Of a DNA stretch of 64,000 nt, positions 38,649 to 46,678 are shown piece by piece. The notes below the pieces were generated by a model. It saw only the letters and a program-made list of their open reading frames with translations, did no database searches and was not told the origin of the DNA. Made by a program: the position numbers and the translations under genes. Within the stretch, counting starts at the first letter, position 1; each line of letters starts with the position of its first letter. Source of the stretch: an uncultured Alistipes sp. (GTDB lineage Bacteria; Bacteroidota; Bacteroidia; Bacteroidales; Rikenellaceae); assembly GCA_910583985.1 (NCBI GenBank), contig CAJTYA010000014.1:19303-83302 (forward strand). Direction: 5' to 3'.

Positions 38649-39806
38649 ATGAAATTTTCGCATAACTTTTCCTTTTCTTTCCGTCACCGGGTGGCGATCA
38701 TCGTGCTGGGCATGATCATCGGCATCACGTCGCTGCTGTTCACCGACAGCATGGCCCGCACGCTGAGAGAAAAGGAACAGAACGAAGTGGCGATCTGGGC
38801 GGCCGCCATCCGCGAAAACAACATGAGCCCCAACAACACGCTGCTGCGGGCGATCATCAACGCCCGCAACAACATCCCGTTCATCGTCACCGACGGATCG
38901 CTCAAGGTGCTGCACTCCCATCTGATTCCGGAACGCGTGCTCAACCACCCGAACCTGCTGCGCGAAAAGCTGACCCAGATGTCGAAAGCCAACCTGTACA
39001 TGGAGGTGAGGACATGGGCCAACGACACGTACTATATCTTCTACGGCGAGTCCGGCCTGCTCAAGACGTTAGTCTACTTCCCCTATATCCAACTGCTCGT
39101 CATCGTCGTGTTCATCGCGTTCGGCTACATCACGTTCCGTTCGTCGAAACAGGACGAACAGAACCGCGTATGGATCGGACTGGCCAAGGAAACGGCCCAC
39201 CAGTTGGGCACCCCCACCTCCTCGCTGTTGGGCTGGATCGAGTTTCTGCGGACGCAGCCCGTCGACCAGACCGCCGTCGAGGAGATGAACAAGGACATCG
39301 TCCGGCTGACCAAAGTCGTCGACCGCTTTTCGAAGATCGGCGCGGCCACACCGCTCTCCGAAGGGGTCGTCAACGAAATCGTGGGCGACAGCGTGATGTA
39401 CTTCCGCACCCGCGTTCCGAAGAACGTGACGCTGACCTACAACGGACTGGCGATGGCCCGACAGAAGGCCATGGTGAACGAGGCGCTGTTCGAATGGGTC
39501 ATCGAGAACCTGCTCAAGAACGCGATGGACGCCGTTTCGGGAAAAGGCACGATTGACGTGCGGCTGTCCGACGATCCGGGCCATATCTACATCGACGTCA
39601 GCGACACGGGCAAAGGCATCGCCAAAAGCAACTTCAAGCGCATTTTCGAGCCGGGCTTCACGACCAAAACGCGCGGATGGGGACTCGGTCTTTCGCTCAG
39701 CAAACGAATCATAGAAGACTACCACGGCGGGAAAATATCCGTGCTGGACTCCGAAATCGACAAGGGCACGACGATGCGCATCGCCCTGAAAAAAATCTAT
39801 TCCTGA
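38649..39806 (+). CDS. Membrane sensor histidine kinase (orphan)
   Basis: A 385-residue kinase with two membrane helices (about 14-33 and 141-161) and a periplasmic sensor of about 105 residues between them. The phospho-acceptor is His184 in KETAHQLGTPTSSLLGW. The ATPase domain has N-box ENLLKNAMDA, G1 DTGKGIAKSNFKRIFEPGF and G2 RGWGLGLSLSKRI. There is no HAMP or PAS domain and no response regulator gene nearby, so its partner must be elsewhere. It follows the protease by 26 bases and precedes DUF4271 by 5 bases. Confidence 0.9.
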   Translation: MKFSHNFSFSFRHRVAIIVLGMIIGITSLLFTDSMARTLREKEQNEVAIWAAAIRENNMSPNNTLLRAIINARNNIPFIVTDGSLKVLHSHLIPERVLNHPNLLREKLTQMSKANLYMEVRTWANDTYYIFYGESGLLKTLVYFPYIQLLVIVVFIAFGYITFRSSKQDEQNRVWIGLAKETAHQLGTPTSSLLGWIEFLRTQPVDQTAVEEMNKDIVRLTKVVDRFSKIGAATPLSEGVVNEIVGDSVMYFRTRVPKNVTLTYNGLAMARQKAMVNEALFEWVIENLLKNAMDAVSGKGTIDVRLSDDPGHIYIDVSDTGKGIAKSNFKRIFEPGFTTKTRGWGLGLSLSKRIIEDYHGGKISVLDSEIDKGTTMRIALKKIYS

Positions 39807-39811
39807 AGACG

Positions 39812-40642
39812 ATGGCACGGATGATCATAACCGATTGCGACTGTTTCCTCCCGCCCGTCGCCTCGTCCGCACACGGGCGCGTCGTCTCGGCGGCGGACAT
39901 CTTCGGTCCTGCGACGAGCGCGACGGCGCCGCCCGACACGGCACCGGTCTTTCTGCCGGCCGAAGGCATCGCCCCGTGGCAGACACCGGCCTTCGAAGGG
40001 ACGGTCGTGGGCATTTGCCTGCTGACCGTCTATCTGGTCTACCGCTACGGCAGCAGCATCGCTCAGGTGTTCCGGGTGTTTTCGGGGCAGCTTTCCGCCG
40101 AGAAAGCCTATACGGAACAGACGTTGTTCTTCCGGCAATTTCTCTCTCTTTCGGCACTGTGGGCCGCCCTGTTGGGCGGCGGCCTGCTCATCCGGCTGTC
40201 GGGCACATTTCTGCCGGAGGATGCGGTAGCATGGAAGGACTTCTCCCCGACCGCCGTCAATCTGGCGGTCCTCGCGGTTCCGGTCATTGCGGGAATCGTC
40301 GCGCTTTACCGCCGGTTCGTGACGCGGGCGGCGGCGGCCCTGACCCGGCAGCAGGATTTCTTCAGCGAATACCGGTTCGGCGGACGGCTCTTTCTGGCTT
40401 TGGGCTGCTGCCTGCTGACCCCGCCGTTTCTGGTGATCGCCCTCACCCGCGAGCGCTGGGCCGAGGGGCTTTGCTATGGCATCGCGGGGATCGTCGCGGC
40501 GCTCGCTGCGGTCTACCTCGCAAAAAGTTATCGTTTCTTTGTCGGACGAAATGTTTCGATTCTGCGATGGATTTTGTACCTTTGTGCCGTCGAAATTTTC
40601 CCGATCAGTTTTTTCGTACTCGCTCTGACGAGAAACTCCTGA
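39812..40642 (+). CDS. DUF4271 membrane protein
   Basis: A 276-residue integral membrane protein with about six hydrophobic segments in residues 60-271. The C-terminal LRWILYLCAVEIFPISFFVL is the hallmark of the Bacteroidota family DUF4271, and so is its place upstream of hemD. Function is unknown. The ATG is 5 bases after the kinase stop, and the -7 box of the hemD unit lies inside its 3' end. The longer frame upstream overlaps the kinase and is not used. Confidence 0.85.
   Translation: MARMIITDCDCFLPPVASSAHGRVVSAADIFGPATSATAPPDTAPVFLPAEGIAPWQTPAFEGTVVGICLLTVYLVYRYGSSIAQVFRVFSGQLSAEKAYTEQTLFFRQFLSLSALWAALLGGGLLIRLSGTFLPEDAVAWKDFSPTAVNLAVLAVPVIAGIVALYRRFVTRAAAALTRQQDFFSEYRFGGRLFLALGCCLLTPPFLVIALTRERWAEGLCYGIAGIVAALAAVYLAKSYRFFVGRNVSILRWILYLCAVEIFPISFFVLALTRNS
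40577..40584 (+). promoter_or_regulatory. -7 box for hemD-rnpA-yidD inside DUF4271
   Basis: TACCTTTG, exact consensus, lying in the last codons of the DUF4271 gene and about 180 bases before the hemD start. It would give hemD, rnpA and yidD their own transcript. Confidence 0.5.
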
Positions 40643-40761
40643 CGCCGGCCTCCGCACAGCGAGGCGCCGTCTCGGAAAACCGTGCGGGCATGCCGCTTCC
40701 AGATAAAACGGGAAAAGTTCGACCCGAAAGACGGAACGAACATAATTTAAGGAATACTGCA

Positions 40762-41679
40762 TTGAAGATCAAGAACATCTTAGTATCGCAACCGGCGCCG
40801 GCCGTCGTCGAGAAATCGCCCTATCATGAAATTGTCCTCAAGCATCGTGTCGATGTGAGCTTCCATCCTTTCATCAAGTTGGAAGGCGTATCGCTGAAAG
40901 AATTCCGCAGCCAGAGGGTCGAAGTGCTCGCCCACAGCGCCGTGATCTTCACCAGCCGGGCCACGATCGACCACTTCTTCCGCATCTGCGAGGAAGCGCG
41001 CATTTCGATCCCCGAAAACATGAAATACTTCTGCAATACCGAGGCTGTGGCCCTGTATCTGCAAAAATATATCGTCTACCGCAAACGGAAGATTTTCTTC
41101 GCCAACGGCACGTTCTCGTCCTTCATCGAACTGATCGCCAAGCACAAGGACGAGAAATTCCTGCTGACGCTCTCCGAGCCCCACAAACCCGAAATGCCGC
41201 TGGCGATGGAAAAGCTCCGTCTGCAATTCTCCAAAGCGATTCTGGCGCGGACGGTCAGCGCCGATCTGAGCGGAGTGGACATTTCGCGTTACGACATGCT
41301 GGTATTCTACAGCCCGTCGGAAATCGCCGCGCTCGTAGGGCGGTTCCCCGAAATCGGTCCTGTGCCGAAAATCGCGACCTTCGGCCACGGCACGACGAAG
41401 GCCGCCATCGCCGAAGGCCTGTCGGTGAGCGTCATGGCCCCCATGCCCGAAGCGCCCTCGATGACCAAGGCCATCGACCTCTACCTCGGCAAAGTCAATG
41501 CGGGCGAAGAGGTGCCGCCGGTCGTACTCGCCGAGGAATCGCCCGATCTGGCGTTTCTTCAGGCCCAAAGCCTGAAAGGCCGCCGGGGCCGCACCGCTGC
41601 CAAAACCGGTACGACCGCTTCCAAAACGACTGCGACGCGAAAAGCACCGGCCAAAAGCGCGGTCACTCCGGAAAAATAG
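40762..41679 (+). CDS. hemD: Uroporphyrinogen-III synthase with a basic C-terminal tail
   Basis: A 305-residue HemD-type protein of tetrapyrrole synthesis (hydroxymethylbilane to uroporphyrinogen III). The start is taken as TTG 40762, preceded by AAGGAA at a suitable distance, because the conserved N-terminus (residues 1-12, IKNILVSQPAP) begins there and no in-frame ATG is near. Conserved segments include IFTSRATIDHFF, MKYFCNTEAVALYLQKY, VFYSPSEIAALV and TFGHGTTKAAIAEGL. The last 35-50 residues are a disordered Ala/Thr/Lys/Arg tail not expected in the family. rnpA follows after 14 bases. Confidence 0.87.
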   Translation: MKIKNILVSQPAPAVVEKSPYHEIVLKHRVDVSFHPFIKLEGVSLKEFRSQRVEVLAHSAVIFTSRATIDHFFRICEEARISIPENMKYFCNTEAVALYLQKYIVYRKRKIFFANGTFSSFIELIAKHKDEKFLLTLSEPHKPEMPLAMEKLRLQFSKAILARTVSADLSGVDISRYDMLVFYSPSEIAALVGRFPEIGPVPKIATFGHGTTKAAIAEGLSVSVMAPMPEAPSMTKAIDLYLGKVNAGEEVPPVVLAEESPDLAFLQAQSLKGRRGRTAAKTGTTASKTTATRKAPAKSAVTPEK

Positions 41680-41693
41680 CACCGAACGCAGCG

Positions 41694-42086
41694 ATGGAAG
41701 GAAAAACGGACCGCCGCCTGCCGGCCGAAGAACGGATCAAATCGAAAAAGGCGATCGCACAACTTTTCGAACAGGGCCGCAGCGGGTTGGTCTACCCCGT
41801 GCGCTACGTCTTTTTGCCGGAAGAGGCCGCCGCGAAAAATCGCGCCGAGGCGCCGGGACAGCTTCTGGTTTCGGTATCTAAGCGCAACCACAAGCGGGCC
41901 GTGGTCCGCAACTGCCTCAAGCGACGGCTGCGCGAGGCTTACCGCAACAACAAAAGTCTGCTGGGCGGAGCGGCGGACCGGACGTTCATGCTCGGCCTGC
42001 TGTACATCTCGAACGAACAGGCCGACTATGCCCGCATCGAAGCGGCCGTGACGAAAATCATGCGGACGCTCTCGAAAACCGCCTGA
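41694..42086 (+). CDS. rnpA: Ribonuclease P protein component
   Basis: A 130-residue basic protein that assists the RNase P RNA in tRNA 5' processing. The RNR motif is in KRNHKRAVVRNCLKRRLREA (82% of this stretch matches the usual pattern of Arg/Lys spacing by eye), and the N-terminal RIKSKKAIAQLFEQG is typical. It follows hemD by 14 bases and precedes yidD by 79 bases, the usual rnpA-yidD pairing, though rpmH is far away at 18332. Confidence 0.94.
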   Translation: MEGKTDRRLPAEERIKSKKAIAQLFEQGRSGLVYPVRYVFLPEEAAAKNRAEAPGQLLVSVSKRNHKRAVVRNCLKRRLREAYRNNKSLLGGAADRTFMLGLLYISNEQADYARIEAAVTKIMRTLSKTA

Positions 42087-42165
42087 CCGCCGCGCGGGGC
42101 TGTCCTGCCCCGACAGACAGCGGGCAAACGACGCCCACCGAAAAAACCGTCCGAAACCGGAATCC

Positions 42166-42420
42166 GTGCACAGAACACTTCATACGATCCTTCGAAAAAT
42201 CGGCCGCCTGCCGATTCTGCTGCCGCTGGCTCTGATCTGGATTTACCGGAACGGCATTTCGCCTTTCACCCCGTCCTCGTGCCGTTTCACGCCGACCTGT
42301 TCGGTCTACTGTGCACAGGCGCTCCGGAAACACGGGCTTCTCAAAGGAGGCTATCTGGGTATCCGCCGCCTTCTTCGCTGCCACCCGTGGGGCGGCAGCG
42401 GTTACGATCCCGTGCCGTAA
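42166..42420 (+). CDS. yidD: Membrane protein insertion efficiency factor YidD
   Basis: An 84-residue protein with an N-terminal amphipathic or membrane segment and the conserved core GISPFTPSSCRFTPTCSVYC, then AQALRKHGLLKGGYLGIRRLLRCHPWGGSGYDPVP in short conserved pieces. It assists insertion of membrane proteins with YidC. The start is GTG 42166; no in-frame ATG is near. It is paired with rnpA as in most bacteria. Confidence 0.92.
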   Translation: MHRTLHTILRKIGRLPILLPLALIWIYRNGISPFTPSSCRFTPTCSVYCAQALRKHGLLKGGYLGIRRLLRCHPWGGSGYDPVP

Positions 42421-42777
42421 GAGAGCGGAAAAACCTGCGGAGAGCCGTTTCCCGGAAGAAGTGTCTTAAAAAACGGAGGGATGCGATAAAGTATAAATCG
42501 CCCGGAAATAGCGCTCTATCCGTATTGCACCGGAGGTAGGACAGCGGTTGTAGCGCATGAATAAGGCATCGTTCGGAAAGAGTTGCGTTACCGATTATTA
42601 CCGTGACTTTTTTCGATCTTTGTTTTTAATAGTCTGGGGGCTCTGTTTCTTGCGCCTTATTCTTCAGCCACAAATTACTCTAATCGACGTATCGTTTTAA
42701 AAGTTTCGAGTTATAATAAGAGGCTCTTTCAAAGTCCTGTTATTGCAGAACCGCCCTTACAAACGGTCGGCACCCGA
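42421..42777. other. AT-rich spacer between yidD and the LacI-type gene
   Basis: 357 bases between convergent genes, visibly lower in GC than all surrounding DNA from about 42480 to 42760 (runs such as GACTTTTTTCG, TTTGTTTTTAATAG and GTTATAATAAG). It contains one possible small frame (42557-42700). No terminator, tRNA or transposase was recognised. Confidence 0.5.
42557..42700 (+). CDS. Possible 47-residue small protein in the AT-rich spacer (doubtful)
   Basis: An ATG at 42557 opens a 47-codon frame ending at TAA 42698-42700. The product has a charged N-terminal half and a hydrophobic middle (RSLFLIVWGLCFLRLIL). GGAGG lies about 23 bases upstream, too far for a normal ribosome site. Codons are AT-rich, unlike all neighbouring genes. 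It may be a relic of acquired DNA or a chance frame. Confidence 0.15.
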   Translation: MNKASFGKSCVTDYYRDFFRSLFLIVWGLCFLRLILQPQITLIDVSF

Positions 42778-43866
42778 TCACTCGGTCCGCAGATCGACGT
42801 AATAGTCCACGTTCTCAGCCGTCAGAATATCCATCGACATGTAGTTGTCGCGGCAGGGCGGATCGGTTTTGAACACGAAACGGTTGCAGAGCGCCTTCAC
42901 GCCGCGATACGCCTGCGTCTCGCATTTCTGAGCGATGATCAGGTCGATGTAACCCGCTTTCATGCTCCGGACGTTCCGTTCGAGCGGGTCGAAGCCGAGC
43001 AGCGTCAACCCTTCCTTCTTCCGTTCCCGAAGATATTCGGCTACGATATAGGCCCTCGAATTGAAGACGACGACGTGCCGCAGAGCGGGGTGGGCGGCGA
43101 AAAAGCGGTCCAGTATTTCGGTATTCTCCCCGCAGGCGTAAGGATATAAATAGTCGACCTCCAGACGGCAGCCGGGCCGATGCTCGCGCAGATATTGCAG
43201 GAAACCCTCCTGCCGGACAGAGGCCGTGTTGCTCACGGCATCCCCGCTTCGCAGGAACCGGAAACAGGCTACCTCGTCGGCCTGTCCGTCGCGCAGCAGC
43301 AGGCTGGCAGCGAGGTATCCGCTCCGGGCCACCGGCATGCCGTAATAGGCCAAATAGGACGTATCGGGCAGGCGCGACTCGATGAAAACGAACGGGATGT
43401 CGCGTGCGTCCAACCGTTCGGCGAACTCCGTGGCCTGCTCGCGGAACATCGGCACGATGAGCACCGCATCGGGAGGATTGTCGAGCGTATCGGCGCAGGT
43501 CCGGCGGAACGATTCGACGTCGAACTGGTCGTAGCGCACCTCCTCAACCTCGACGTTGAAATCGCGGCACTCCTCGTAAGCGCGCATCACCCCGAGGTGA
43601 GCGATCTCCCAGAATCCTCCGGGCTCGAAATCGGGAAGCAGGCAAACGATCCGGTACCGCCGGCGCGAAGCCAGCAGCGAGGCGTACACGTTGGGCTTGT
43701 AACCGATCCTGTCGATGACGTCGAGCACCCTGCGGAGACTCTCCTCGGACACTTCGCCCCGTTTGTGGATCACGCGGTCCACCGTTCCTTTGGATACGCC
43801 GGCCATCGCGGCCACATCCTTGATCGTTACTTTCCTGCTGTTTTCTTTCATAAGCCGTTCGGACAT
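42778..43866 (-). CDS. LacI-family transcriptional regulator of the hexuronate operon
   Basis: A 362-residue regulator. The N-terminal helix-turn-helix is VTIKDVAAMAGVSKGTVDRV (13-32), followed by a hinge (SLRRVLDVIDRIGYKPNVYA) and a periplasmic-binding-protein-like sensor domain from about residue 72 (YRIVCLLPDFEPGGFWEIAH). The sensor resembles the sugar-binding type 4 class. It is divergent from uxaC and the rest of the uronate operon, with a perfect palindrome in the gap, so it most likely controls that operon in response to a uronate or its breakdown product. ATG 43866 is used; ATG 43851 is an alternative. Confidence 0.88.
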   Translation of the reverse strand: MSERLMKENSRKVTIKDVAAMAGVSKGTVDRVIHKRGEVSEESLRRVLDVIDRIGYKPNVYASLLASRRRYRIVCLLPDFEPGGFWEIAHLGVMRAYEECRDFNVEVEEVRYDQFDVESFRRTCADTLDNPPDAVLIVPMFREQATEFAERLDARDIPFVFIESRLPDTSYLAYYGMPVARSGYLAASLLLRDGQADEVACFRFLRSGDAVSNTASVRQEGFLQYLREHRPGCRLEVDYLYPYACGENTEILDRFFAAHPALRHVVVFNSRAYIVAEYLRERKKEGLTLLGFDPLERNVRSMKAGYIDLIIAQKCETQAYRGVKALCNRFVFKTDPPCRDNYMSMDILTAENVDYYVDLRTE

Positions 43867-43927
43867 TTCGAAATCGCGCGGAAAATCCGTTGCGACCGGA
43901 TTCCGGTCCGCGGCAGGATTTCCTTTC

Positions 43928-43935
43928 CAAAAATA
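43928..43935 (-). promoter_or_regulatory. Candidate -7 box for the LacI-type gene
   Basis: CAAAAATA reads TATTTTTG on the minus strand, an exact TAnnTTTG match 62 bases upstream of the regulator ATG. Confidence 0.45.
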
Positions 43936-43967
43936 GCGAATATTTTCCGTATTCGGGAATTTTCCCG

Positions 43968-43983
43968 TCGTGCACGTGCACGA
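43968..43983. promoter_or_regulatory. Perfect 16-bp palindrome, probable operator of the LacI-type regulator
   Basis: TCGTGCACGTGCACGA is fully self-complementary with a central CpG, the usual form of a LacI-family operator. It ends 17 bases before the uxaC -7 box, so bound protein would cover the -33 region. It also lies just upstream of the regulator's own promoter, which allows autoregulation. Confidence 0.75.
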
Positions 43984-43999
43984 TGTACGGAATTTTTCC

Positions 44000-44007
44000 T
44001 ACTTTTG
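44000..44007 (+). promoter_or_regulatory. -7 box for the uxaC operon
   Basis: TACTTTTG, exact TAnnTTTG match, 52 bases before the uxaC ATG and 17 bases after the palindromic operator. Confidence 0.6.
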
Positions 44008-44059
44008 ACATCGCAAACCGCAAACGGGCTCCGGCCCGAACCTTATCGACTCCAAAGAA

Positions 44060-45526
44060 ATGGGCGCATTCATCGGTGAAAACTTCCTGCTGACCAACGA
44101 CACGGCCGTCGAGCTGTACCACCGGCACGCGGCGACAATGCCCGTGATCGACTATCACTGCCACCTCGATCCGAAAGCGATCGCACAGAACCGTCGTTTC
44201 GGCGGCATCGCCGAAGCATGGCTCGGCGGCGACCATTACAAGTGGAGGGCCATGCGGGCCAACGGCATCGACGAAGCATACATTACCGGAGGCAAAAGCG
44301 ATTACGAGAAATTCGGAAAATGGGCCGAAACGGTGCCCTACACGATGCGCAATCCGCTCTACCACTGGACCCATCTGGAACTCGCAAGACTCTTCGGCAT
44401 CGACACGATCCTGTCGCCGGCGACGGCACGGACAATCTACGACCGCTGCAACGAGCTGCTCGCCACGGACGCGTTCCGCCCCAGAGAATTGATGGAACGA
44501 TGCGGCGTGCGGGTCGTGTGCACGACCGACGATCCGGCCGATTCGCTCGAATACCACAGGCAGATCGCCCAAAGCGGATTCTCCGTCCGGGTGCTGCCCG
44601 CATGGAGGCCCGACCGGGTGCTGGCCACGGAAGACTCCGCGGCGTACAACCGCTACATCGACACGCTGGGCGAAGCCGCCGGAACCGACATCGCCTCTTA
44701 CGACGATCTGCTCGAAGCCCTGCGCCGCCGGCACGACTTTTTCGCCCGGTGCGGATGCCGGCTGTCCGACCACGGGCTCGACACGTTCCCCGCCGAGGAC
44801 TACACCGAACGGGCCATGCGGACCGTTTTCGCGAAAATCCGCGGAGGGAAAGCGCTCTCGGCCGACGAAACGGCCCTGTTGCGCAGCGGCCTGCTTACCG
44901 AGCTCGCCGCAATGGACGGCGAGGCGGGCTGGACCCAGCAGTTCCATATCGGTCCCATCCGCAACCCCAACAGCGTCATGTTCCGCCGCATAGGTCCCGA
45001 CACCGGGTTCGACGCCATCGGCGACAAGCCGTGCGCCGAAGCGGGACACCGATTTTTCGACCGCCTGCGACGCCGCGACGCGCTCGGCAAGACGATCCTC
45101 TACAACCTCAACCCCAAAGACGGCGAAGTGCTGGCCGCGATGGCCTATTCGTTCAACGACGGCTCGACGCCCGGCATGATGCAGCTCGGCGCGGCATGGT
45201 GGTTTCTGGATCAGGAGAACGGCATCCGCAGGCAGCTCGACACGCTCTCGTCGTTCGGGCTGTTGAGCCGTTTCGTGGGCATGCTGACCGACTCGCGCAG
45301 CTTCTTGTCCTATCCGAGGCACGAATACTTCCGCCGCATTCTCTGCGACATGCTCGGCGCCGACATCGAGAGCGGACGGCTGCCGCGCAGCGAAACGGCC
45401 TTCATCGGAAGGATGGTCGAAGACATTTGCTATCGCAACGCCGAACGCTACTTCGGTTTCGAAGCGGACGGCGAGACGGATTCCACGGAGCGGAATCCGG
45501 ACCCAAACATACGGACAGAACCATGA
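44060..45526 (+). CDS. uxaC: Glucuronate/galacturonate isomerase
   Basis: A 488-residue uronate isomerase (D-glucuronate to D-fructuronate, D-galacturonate to D-tagaturonate), a TIM-barrel metalloenzyme. Metal-ligand segment VIDYHCHLDPKAIA (29-42) and CGVRVVCTTDDPADSLEYHR are typical, as are WTQQFHIGPIRNPNSVMF and the late LLSRFVGMLTDSRSFLSYPRHEYFRR region, given here in short pieces. Its stop overlaps the kdgK start (ATGA at 45523-45526). It is the first gene of the hexuronate operon. Confidence 0.95.
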   Translation: MGAFIGENFLLTNDTAVELYHRHAATMPVIDYHCHLDPKAIAQNRRFGGIAEAWLGGDHYKWRAMRANGIDEAYITGGKSDYEKFGKWAETVPYTMRNPLYHWTHLELARLFGIDTILSPATARTIYDRCNELLATDAFRPRELMERCGVRVVCTTDDPADSLEYHRQIAQSGFSVRVLPAWRPDRVLATEDSAAYNRYIDTLGEAAGTDIASYDDLLEALRRRHDFFARCGCRLSDHGLDTFPAEDYTERAMRTVFAKIRGGKALSADETALLRSGLLTELAAMDGEAGWTQQFHIGPIRNPNSVMFRRIGPDTGFDAIGDKPCAEAGHRFFDRLRRRDALGKTILYNLNPKDGEVLAAMAYSFNDGSTPGMMQLGAAWWFLDQENGIRRQLDTLSSFGLLSRFVGMLTDSRSFLSYPRHEYFRRILCDMLGADIESGRLPRSETAFIGRMVEDICYRNAERYFGFEADGETDSTERNPDPNIRTEP

Positions 45527-46560
45527 CCAAAGTAGTGACTTTCGGGGAGGTGATGCTGCGTCTGGCAACGCCTTCCCATCTGAGATTCAGCCAGGCCGGA
45601 GAATACACGGCCACTTTCGGCGGCGGCGAGGCCAACGTGGCCGTGTCGCTGGCAGGCTACGGCATCGCGACGGAATTCGTCACGCGCATGCCGGACAACG
45701 ACATCGCCCGCTGCTGTCTGGGCGAACTACGCAAACACGGCGTAGGCACGTCGCACATCGTCTACGGAGGCGACCGCCTCGGCATCTACTTCCTCGAAAC
45801 CGGCGCCGTGGCCCGTCCGAGCAAAGTGATTTACGACCGGGCCCACTCGGCCATGTCGGAAATCCGTCCGGGCATGGTCGATTGGGAGAAAGCTTTCGAA
45901 GGCGCCTCGTGGTTCCACTGGACGGGCATCACGCCCGCCATCAGCCAAGGAGCGGCGGACACGTGCCTCGAAGCGATCCGCACGGCCAACCGGATGGGAA
46001 TCCCCGTCTCGGTCGATCTCAACTACCGCAAAAACCTGTGGAAATACGGCAAAACCGCCGGCGAAGTGATGCCCGCCCTCGTCGAAGGCTGCGACCTGAT
46101 TCTGGGCAACGAGGAAGACGCCGAGAAGGTCTTCGGCATCAAACCCGAAGGATTCAATGCCGCAGCGACCGGCGGCCGGGTCGAATCGGCCCGGTTCGAA
46201 TCGGTCTGCCGGCGGCTCATGGAGCGTTTTCCGCGCGCCCGCAAGGCGATCGTGACGCTCAGGGGGTCGGTCAACGCCAACCACAACACGTGGAGCGGCG
46301 TGCTGTGGAACGGGCAGGAGCTCATCGAGGCTCCGACCTACGACATCACGCACATCGTCGACCGCGTGGGCGGCGGCGATTCGTTCATGGGCGGGCTCAT
46401 CTACGGACTGCTCGCATACCACGACGACCGGAGGGCGCTCGCTTTCGCCGTGGCGGCCTCGGCGCTCAAGCACACGATATACGGCGATTTCAATCTGGCG
46501 ACCGTCGCCGAAGTCGAGAACCTGATGAAAGGCGACGCTTCGGGCCGGGTGGTGCGCTGA
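45523..46560 (+). CDS. kdgK: 2-keto-3-deoxygluconate kinase (PfkB family)
   Basis: A 345-residue sugar kinase that makes KDPG from 2-keto-3-deoxygluconate. The N-terminal GGGEANVAVSLAGYG (33-47) and the catalytic Asp286 in VGGGDSFMGGLIYG are the PfkB signatures. VSVDLNYRKNLW and the DLILGNEEDAEKVFG block match KDG kinases. It is coupled to uxaC by a 4-base overlap, which supports the uronate role over other PfkB kinases. eda follows 118 bases later. Confidence 0.92.
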   Translation: MTKVVTFGEVMLRLATPSHLRFSQAGEYTATFGGGEANVAVSLAGYGIATEFVTRMPDNDIARCCLGELRKHGVGTSHIVYGGDRLGIYFLETGAVARPSKVIYDRAHSAMSEIRPGMVDWEKAFEGASWFHWTGITPAISQGAADTCLEAIRTANRMGIPVSVDLNYRKNLWKYGKTAGEVMPALVEGCDLILGNEEDAEKVFGIKPEGFNAAATGGRVESARFESVCRRLMERFPRARKAIVTLRGSVNANHNTWSGVLWNGQELIEAPTYDITHIVDRVGGGDSFMGGLIYGLLAYHDDRRALAFAVAASALKHTIYGDFNLATVAEVENLMKGDASGRVVR

Positions 46561-46678
46561 TCTCCCGCACGGACTTCCACGGGTCCGGCCTGCCGTCCGG
46601 AGGAACGTCTCCGCGACCCGGCGGGGTCCCGCAGCGGCGAGCCGACCCAACGACGGAACAACGAAAACATAAAAGAAT

